DNA of 5,314 nt, taken from the NCBI GenBank assembly GCA_964545545.1, contig CAZJGK010000131.1, positions 1 through 5,314 of the forward strand, in the 5' to 3' direction. A model generated the notes under the pieces. That model worked only from the letters and a program-made list of their open reading frames with translations, was not told where the DNA came from and did no database searches. Shown here one piece after another: positions 1 to 3,361 of this stretch. The stretch comes from JAHJTW01 sp964545545. GTDB lineage: Bacteria; Krumholzibacteriota; Krumholzibacteriia; LZORAL124-64-63. Each line of letters opens with the position of its first letter. The first letter of the stretch is position 1. A program made the position numbers and the translations under genes.

Positions 1-1054
1 GCAGAATCATGGCGATGCCCACCAAGGCGTCGCGGCCCGCATGGATCTCCGGGTAAATCACCCCGCCGTTGCCTTCCCCGCCGAGCACACAACCCTCGGC
101 CAGGATGGCGTCCACCACGTTGGCCTCGCCCACCGGGGTGCGGAACACCGCCACGCCGTGCTTGGCGGCCACCTTTTCGATCAAGCCTGTCGTCGAGAGG
201 TTGACGGCCACGGGGCCCGACTTCCCCCCGGTTGCCTTGAGCTTGCTCAGCAAGAAATCCAGGGCCAGCACCAGGGTCATTTCCTCGCTCAGGGCCGTGC
301 CCGTTTCATCCACCAGGGCCAGCCGGTCCACGTCCGGGTCCACGGCGAACCCCAGGTCCGCCTTCTGGGCGACCACGGTCCGGCACAGCTCCTCCAGGTG
401 AGCCGGCGTGGGCTCGGGGTCATGGGGAAACTCGCCCCCCAGTCCGCAATTCAGCCCGGTGCAACGCACCCCCAGCAGGTCGAGCAAGCGGGGGACGATC
501 TCGCCGCCGGCGCCCTCGACGGCATCAACCACCACGTGCAACCGGCGCGCGGCGATGGCCTCGGTGTCCAGCCAGGGCGCCCTGGCGATGGCTTCCAGGT
601 GCCGGTCATCAGCCCCGGAGTGCAGGCTAACCCGGCCCAGATCCCGATAACCCACATGGCCACTCTGGTCCTCGTACCGGGCGCGCACTTCCCGATTCTG
701 ATCCAGGGTCAGGAACAATCCGTTGCCCTGCAGGAATTTCAAGGCGTTCCACGAAGAGGGGTTGTGGCTGGCGGTGATGATCACTCCACCCACGGCCTTG
801 CTCTGTTGCACGGCGACCTCGGTGGTCGGAGTGGTGGCGATGCCGATATCCCAGACATCATGGCCGGTCGAACACAGGGCGCTGGCCACGGCATCGAAGA
901 CCATGAGCCCGCTGAGGCGCGTATCGCGGCCCACGATCACCGGCCCGGGCGGCAACCAGGCGCCCAGGGCCGCCGCCCATCTGGCTGCGGTCACCGCATC
1001 AAGCCCGTCGCCGATGACTCCCCGAATCCCTGAAATGCTGATGCGCAGCGGCAA
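1..1054 (-). CDS. Phosphoglucomutase/phosphomannomutase family protein, N-terminal 351 codons (3' end beyond left edge)
   Basis: This is an alpha-D-phosphohexomutase, a cytoplasmic enzyme that moves phosphate between C1 and C6 of a hexose (or glucosamine) phosphate through a phosphoserine, feeding cell-wall, LPS or glycogen precursors. Motifs seen in translation from 1054: SGIRGVIGDGL at residues 7-17; GRDTRLSG around 50-57; the active-site loop TASHNP with catalytic Ser at about residue 96; the metal-binding loop DPDVDRL with Asp239, Asp241 and Asp243; and the sugar-binding loop GGEGNGG at about 325-331. The usual C-terminal phosphate-binding domain would lie beyond the window. The SISGIRG opening is the form seen in archaeal-type and Bacteroidetes-type mutases, not the FGTDGIRG of classical GlmM, so the substrate (glucosamine-, mannose- or glucose-phosphate) cannot be assigned. 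TTG at 1054 is preferred because GGAGG lies 7 nt upstream. An in-frame GTG at 1090 is the alternative but lacks a clear ribosome-binding site. Confidence 0.95.
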   Translation of the reverse strand, partial: MPLRISISGIRGVIGDGLDAVTAARWAAALGAWLPPGPVIVGRDTRLSGLMVFDAVASALCSTGHDVWDIGIATTPTTEVAVQQSKAVGGVIITASHNPSSWNALKFLQGNGLFLTLDQNREVRARYEDQSGHVGYRDLGRVSLHSGADDRHLEAIARAPWLDTEAIAARRLHVVVDAVEGAGGEIVPRLLDLLGVRCTGLNCGLGGEFPHDPEPTPAHLEELCRTVVAQKADLGFAVDPDVDRLALVDETGTALSEEMTLVLALDFLLSKLKATGGKSGPVAVNLSTTGLIEKVAAKHGVAVFRTPVGEANVVDAILAEGCVLGGEGNGGVIYPEIHAGRDALVGIAMIL

Positions 1055-1061
1055 AACCCGA

Positions 1062-1066
1062 CCTCC
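1062..1066 (-). promoter_or_regulatory. Ribosome-binding site that selects a TTG start for the mutase gene
   Basis: The minus strand reads GGAGG, then a 7-nt spacer (TCGGGTT), then TTG CCG CTG CGC. This near-perfect Shine-Dalgarno places the start at 1054 and makes the first residues MPLRISISGIRG, matching the usual short N-terminus of the family. The in-frame GTG 12 codons upstream (1090) has only GC-rich sequence ahead of it. Confidence 0.75.
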
Positions 1067-1112
1067 GGTTGCTTTGGCCCGTGGCTTCACCCCAGCCGCG
1101 GATCCCCAGGCA

Positions 1113-1118
1113 ATGATA
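1113..1118 (-). promoter_or_regulatory. Possible -10 element for the mutase gene
   Basis: TATCAT on the minus strand matches the sigma-70 -10 consensus at 5 of 6 positions. It sits between the tRNA terminator and the mutase start, which would give a leader of roughly 50 nt. I found no convincing -35 hexamer at the normal spacing, so this is only a candidate. A promoter somewhere here is expected because the terminator just upstream separates the gene from the tRNA transcript. Confidence 0.3.
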
Positions 1119-1151
1119 GCTTATTCCCCTGGATTTGGCCCGGCAAAGAAC

Positions 1152-1178
1152 AAAAAAACCCCACCTACCAGGATGGGG
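1152..1178 (-). terminator. Intrinsic terminator of the tRNA-Phe/tRNA-Thr transcript
   Basis: On the minus strand, CCCCATC pairs with GGTGGGG (7 bp, including one G-U pair) around a 6-nt loop, followed at once by seven T residues. It lies 19 nt beyond the encoded CCA of tRNA-Thr, exactly where a Rho-independent terminator for the tRNA pair is expected, and it insulates the downstream mutase gene. Confidence 0.9.
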
Positions 1179-1197
1179 GTCCCCGCACGATATGAGA

Positions 1198-1273
1198 TGG
1201 AGCTGGTGTGCGGACTCGAACCGCAGACCTGCTCATTACGAGTGAGCTGCTCTACCAGCTGAGCTACACCAGC
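1198..1273 (-). tRNA. tRNA-Thr (anticodon CGT)
   Basis: This is a complete 76-nt cloverleaf with encoded CCA. The acceptor stem is GCTGGTG/CACCAGC with T as discriminator. The D arm is GCTC/GAGC around AGCTGGTA. The anticodon stem GCTCA/TGAGC encloses the loop CTCGTAA, giving anticodon CGT, which reads ACG threonine codons. The variable loop is AGGTC, and the T arm is TGCGG-TTCGAGT-CCGCA. It is the second gene of a two-tRNA transcript, 24 nt after tRNA-Phe. All stems are fully paired, so it should be functional. Confidence 0.97.
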
Positions 1274-1297
1274 TCCTGAGCCGCCGTGAACAGGAAG

Positions 1298-1373
1298 TGG
1301 TGCCTGGGGGCGGAATTGAACCACCGACACCATGATTTTCAGTCATGTGCTCTACCAACTGAGCTACCCAGGC
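1298..1373 (-). tRNA. tRNA-Phe (anticodon GAA)
   Basis: This is a complete 76-nt cloverleaf with encoded CCA. The acceptor stem is GCCTGGG/CCCAGGC with A as discriminator. The D arm is GCTC/GAGC around AGTTGGTA. The anticodon stem CATGA/TCATG encloses the loop CTGAAAA, giving anticodon GAA, which reads both phenylalanine codons. The variable loop is GTGTC. The T arm is GGTGG-TTCAATT-CCGCC with one G-U pair. It is the first gene of the tRNA pair, about 27 nt downstream of the predicted transcription start. Confidence 0.97.
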
Positions 1374-1384
1374 ACCGATAACCG

Positions 1385-1401
1385 TTCCGCGCGCGGCGGA
1401 A
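1385..1401. repeat. Short GC-rich inverted repeat in the tRNA leader
   Basis: The plus strand reads TTCCGC, a 5-nt spacer (GCGCG), then GCGGAA. This perfect 6-bp dyad begins at about the predicted +1 of the tRNA transcript. It could fold at the 5' end of the precursor that processing removes. With a stem this short in GC-rich DNA it may also be chance. Confidence 0.4.
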
Positions 1402-1407
1402 TGGAGA

Positions 1408-1436
1408 ATAAAACATCGTGGGGTTCGGATTGTCAA
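1408..1436 (-). promoter_or_regulatory. Sigma-70-type promoter of the tRNA pair
   Basis: The minus strand has a perfect -35 hexamer TTGACA (1436-1431), a 17-nt spacer, and the -10 hexamer TTTTAT (1413-1408, 4 of 6 consensus matches). Predicted initiation near 1401 leaves a leader of about 27 nt before tRNA-Phe. It sits only about 40 nt after the response-regulator stop codon. Position, spacing and the consensus -35 make it the best-supported promoter in the window. Confidence 0.8.
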
Positions 1437-1475
1437 GCGGGCGTGGTGGTTTTCCCCGCCGAATGCGGCGCCGGA

Positions 1476-1880
1476 CTAGGCGGACTGCTGACCACACAGA
1501 TCGTTGATGATTCCCAGAATCTCATCCATGGCGAACGGCTTGTACATACATGCATCGGCCCGGGACCAGGTCTCGATGAACTTCTCCCGATCGCGGGACT
1601 CGACCTTGCGCGCGGTCAACAGCATGATGGGAAACTGCTTGGCCTGCGGATCATTATCCATCCATTCCTTGAGCATGCGGCTGACTTCGTAGCCGTTGCA
1701 GCCGGGCAACATCACATCCAGAATCATGATATCGGGCGGGGTGCGTTTGGCCCGGTCAAGACCCTCCAGTCCATCGGCGGCGGTCATGACGATGTAACCC
1801 CGTTTCTCCAGGCTGTAACTCAGGGTTTCCAGGATATCGGGTTCATCATCTACGACCAGGATACGCTGCTTGTCATTCAT
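1476..1880 (-). CDS. Stand-alone receiver-domain response regulator (CheY-like)
   Basis: This 134-residue cytoplasmic protein is essentially one receiver domain, which accepts phosphate from a histidine kinase. The acidic pair is Asp11-Asp12 in ILVVDDEPD. The phospho-acceptor is Asp55 in IMILDVMLPG, followed by the usual Pro and Gly. The switch Thr89 is in IMLLTAR and the conserved Lys114 is in MYKPF. There is no DNA-binding or enzymatic output domain; the protein stops about 20 residues after the KPF motif. It may therefore signal by binding a partner or act in a relay. The segment between alpha4 and beta5 carries RADACMYKPF where many receivers have GADDYLTKPF. ATG at 1880 has GGAGG 7 nt upstream. 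The kinase gene ends 98 nt before it on the same strand, so the two are probably a cognate pair. No U-tract terminator follows the stop. Confidence 0.95.
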   Translation of the reverse strand: MNDKQRILVVDDEPDILETLSYSLEKRGYIVMTAADGLEGLDRAKRTPPDIMILDVMLPGCNGYEVSRMLKEWMDNDPQAKQFPIMLLTARKVESRDREKFIETWSRADACMYKPFAMDEILGIINDLCGQQSA

Positions 1881-1971
1881 GCGTCCGCCTCCAAGGGCCG
1901 GTTCGGGACCGGAGTATCTCCACCATTATTCTGTGATCGACCGCCTGCATGCACTCTTTAGGCGGAATCAT
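1873..1971 (-). other. Doubtful 32-codon open frame between the kinase and regulator genes
   Basis: An ATG at 1971 opens a 32-codon frame (MIPPKECMQAVDHR...) that fills the gap between the two genes and stops in TGA overlapping the response-regulator start. The same frame is open back to a TGA inside the kinase's last codons, in the +1 frame. I see no Shine-Dalgarno before the ATG and recognise no family. It could be a leader or coupling peptide, the relic of a longer kinase C-terminus, or noncoding spacer. Confidence 0.15.
1898..1912 (-). repeat. Small hairpin just upstream of the response-regulator ribosome-binding site
   Basis: CCGGT and ACCGG pair perfectly around a 5-nt loop (CCCGA), ending 5 nt before the GGAGG of the response-regulator gene. 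There is no T run, so it is not an intrinsic terminator. In the kinase-regulator mRNA it could affect processing or translation initiation of the second gene. The short stem makes function uncertain. Confidence 0.35.
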
Positions 1972-1978
1972 GATCTGT

Positions 1979-3193
1979 CTAAACCAGTTCCGCCACTTGG
2001 GGTGGCTTCAGAATTTTCGCCCCACCCAGATTTAGCCACGGATTTTCCGGCAGACCCGCATGGGCCCGGAAAGCAAAACGCGACCACGCCCGTTCCCATG
2101 CGCTGACATCACCAATGGCCGCGATCCAGAGACCGGGCACGACTTCGGTTCCCACGCACACTTCCTGTTCCTTCATCCGGGTCATGAACCCCGCGAGAGC
2201 CCTGCCATCGGGAACCCGAGCGCCCCCCCGCAGATCCAGCGCCGACATCTGAATCGCCCCGGCGACCCGGCAATAGTCCGCCGCCCGGGCTTCGAACCCG
2301 GTCACCTTGAGCAGCAACTGCCTGGACTGTCCATCGCGGGGTAGCCGTACCCAGATGGTCGTGCCCTGACCGGGACGGCTGGCCAGGCAAAGGGTGCCCC
2401 CCATGGCCCCCACCAGATTCCTGGTAATGTGCAAACCCAGTCCGGAACCGGGAATGTGCAGCCTCGTCTCATCATGGGCCCGGGCAAACGCTTCGAAGAG
2501 GCGTGTTTGTTGGTCGAGGGCGATGCCCCGGCCGCTGTCTTCGACCACCAGGGTAAACGTGGTCAGGGGCAACTGAAAGTTCGTCGTAAGCTCCCCCACC
2601 AGACCCCGCGAAACCGTGGGATGTTGATCCAGCCAGATATGCACCAACCCCGGCGCCGCGGTGAACTTCAGGGCGTTGCCCAGCAGGTTGTCCACGATCT
2701 GGATGATCCGGTCCGGGTCCGCATCAGCGGTAAAACTGGGCGGCAAACCCCCGGAATCCAACTCCAGGCCCCGGTTTTCCGCCTCTATGGCATGCAGACG
2801 CGCGGCGTCCTGCAGCACCGGTCCCAGGTCCACGGGACGCGGTTTGACCACGAAACCGCGGACGCGGCCCAGTTCCTTGTCCAGCAGATCGCAGGTCATG
2901 CGGTCCAGGCGGTCAAGGTTACGCAAGGCCAGAGCCAGAAAATGATCCTGGTCAGCCGTCAAGGGCCCCGCCTCCCTGGCCGCCACCAGTTGCAGGCTGC
3001 TCTTGATGGCCGTCAAAGGAGAACGCAACTCATGGGCCAGGTTGCGGAGGGACTCACGGGATATCAACAATTCCCGGCGGTCGGGTTTCACCCTCAATAC
3101 ATGCGGAGCCTCGGCAGCAGCATCGCCGCCGGCTGGACGACCGGTGGGGTGACCGTCGCCAGGCCGCAGGTATTTCCGAATTCCAGATGGCAT
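1979..3193 (-). CDS. Soluble sensor-less histidine kinase with an unassigned C-terminal extension
   Basis: This 404-residue protein has the HisKA plus HATPase_c core of a two-component kinase, which autophosphorylates on His and passes phosphate to a receiver. The H box is NLAHELRSPLTAI with His54 as the phospho-acceptor, continuing as a dimerisation helix pair to about residue 108. The N box is DNLLGNALKFT (Asn169, Asn173), the G1 box is VEDSGRGI (Asp219), the F box is LFEAFAR, and the G2 box is GSGLGL (249-254). The core ends near WVRLP at 285. The ATPase domain carries a loop roughly 15 residues longer than usual before G1 (about 190-212). Residues 1-48 are Gly/Pro/Arg-rich with no PAS, GAF or membrane segment. 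Residues 286-404 match nothing I recognise and lack receiver or Hpt hallmarks. ATG at 3193 follows AGGGG with a 6-nt spacer. The downstream receiver protein is the likely partner. Confidence 0.93.
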   Translation of the reverse strand: MPSGIRKYLRPGDGHPTGRPAGGDAAAEAPHVLRVKPDRRELLISRESLRNLAHELRSPLTAIKSSLQLVAAREAGPLTADQDHFLALALRNLDRLDRMTCDLLDKELGRVRGFVVKPRPVDLGPVLQDAARLHAIEAENRGLELDSGGLPPSFTADADPDRIIQIVDNLLGNALKFTAAPGLVHIWLDQHPTVSRGLVGELTTNFQLPLTTFTLVVEDSGRGIALDQQTRLFEAFARAHDETRLHIPGSGLGLHITRNLVGAMGGTLCLASRPGQGTTIWVRLPRDGQSRQLLLKVTGFEARAADYCRVAGAIQMSALDLRGGARVPDGRALAGFMTRMKEQEVCVGTEVVPGLWIAAIGDVSAWERAWSRFAFRAHAGLPENPWLNLGGAKILKPPQVAELV

Positions 3194-3239
3194 TTTTTTC
3201 CCCTGCCGTAACGCGCCACAATTTCACTCTGCGCGTATC

Positions 3240-3267
3240 ATGTTGTCTTGCAACACATTCACAACAT
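3240..3267. promoter_or_regulatory. Operator-like dyad in the kinase leader
   Basis: ATGTTGT and ACAACAT form perfect 7-bp inverted arms separated by 14 nt. The arm centres are 21 bp apart, about two helical turns, which suits a dimeric DNA-binding protein. An internal TGTTG/CAACA pair adds further symmetry. It lies downstream of the predicted sigma-54 start and 46 nt before the kinase ATG. The binding protein is unknown. Confidence 0.4.
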
Positions 3268-3281
3268 CGAGGGTTGATTCC

Positions 3282-3294
3282 AGGTGTCGGACAA
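3282..3294. repeat. 13-bp repeat, copy B (over the predicted transcription start)
   Basis: AGGTGTCGGACAA on the plus strand is identical to the copy at 3329-3341. It contains the 9-bp dyad TGTC-G-GACA. It covers roughly positions -1 to +12 relative to the start predicted from the sigma-54-like element, where a bound protein would block initiation. Confidence 0.6.
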
Positions 3295-3300
3295 GGGGAA

Positions 3301-3320
3301 ATTTGCAAAGCCTATGCCAG
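3301..3320 (-). promoter_or_regulatory. Sigma-54 (RpoN)-type promoter for the kinase gene
   Basis: The minus strand reads CTGGCAT, AGGC, TTTGCA. The invariant GG (3318-3317) and GC (3306-3305) are separated by exactly 10 nt, as required for -24/-12 elements. The match to YTGGCACG-N4-TTGCW misses only two bases of the -24 box (C to T, G to A). Predicted initiation is near 3293, giving a 100-nt leader before the kinase ATG. No activator gene is in the window. The uvrA stop lies about 40 nt upstream with no visible terminator, so read-through from uvrA is also possible. Confidence 0.55.
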
Positions 3321-3328
3321 GGTGGGGA

Positions 3329-3341
3329 AGGTGTCGGACAA
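3329..3341. repeat. 13-bp repeat, copy A (upstream of the -24 box)
   Basis: This is identical to copy B and in the same orientation, with starts 47 bp apart. The two copies bracket the -24/-12 element, placing this one at about -36 to -48. The internal TGTC-G-GACA dyad suggests a protein-binding site and not a duplication scar. Confidence 0.6.
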
Positions 3342-3361
3342 CGCGTCAGGATCAAGAAATC

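Noticed and set aside
41..1033. 330-codon plus-strand open frame
   Set aside because: It lies antisense to the mutase, whose catalytic, metal-binding and sugar-binding motifs read cleanly on the minus strand. The Gly/His/Gln-rich composition is typical of a GC-rich antisense shadow.
1121..1436. Small minus-strand frames of 66-70 codons across the tRNA region
   Set aside because: They run through the two cloverleaf tRNA genes (peptides such as GAWVAQLVEH are a well-known tRNA translation artefact) and are not proteins.
1455..1468. Hairpin CGCCG-CATT-CGGCG after the response-regulator stop as an intrinsic terminator
   Set aside because: It is followed by GGGGAAAACC on the minus strand, with no T tract, so it does not meet the criteria for a Rho-independent terminator.
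1957..1983. TTTAG...CTAAA inverted repeat around the palindrome ATCATGAT at the kinase 3' end
   Set aside because: The arms are only 5 bp, overlap coding and stop sequence, and are centred half a base off the inner palindrome, so it is probably chance.
2429..3211. 260-codon plus-strand open frame
   Set aside because: It is antisense to the histidine kinase, and its translation is low-complexity Gln/Gly/Arg-rich with no recognisable motif.
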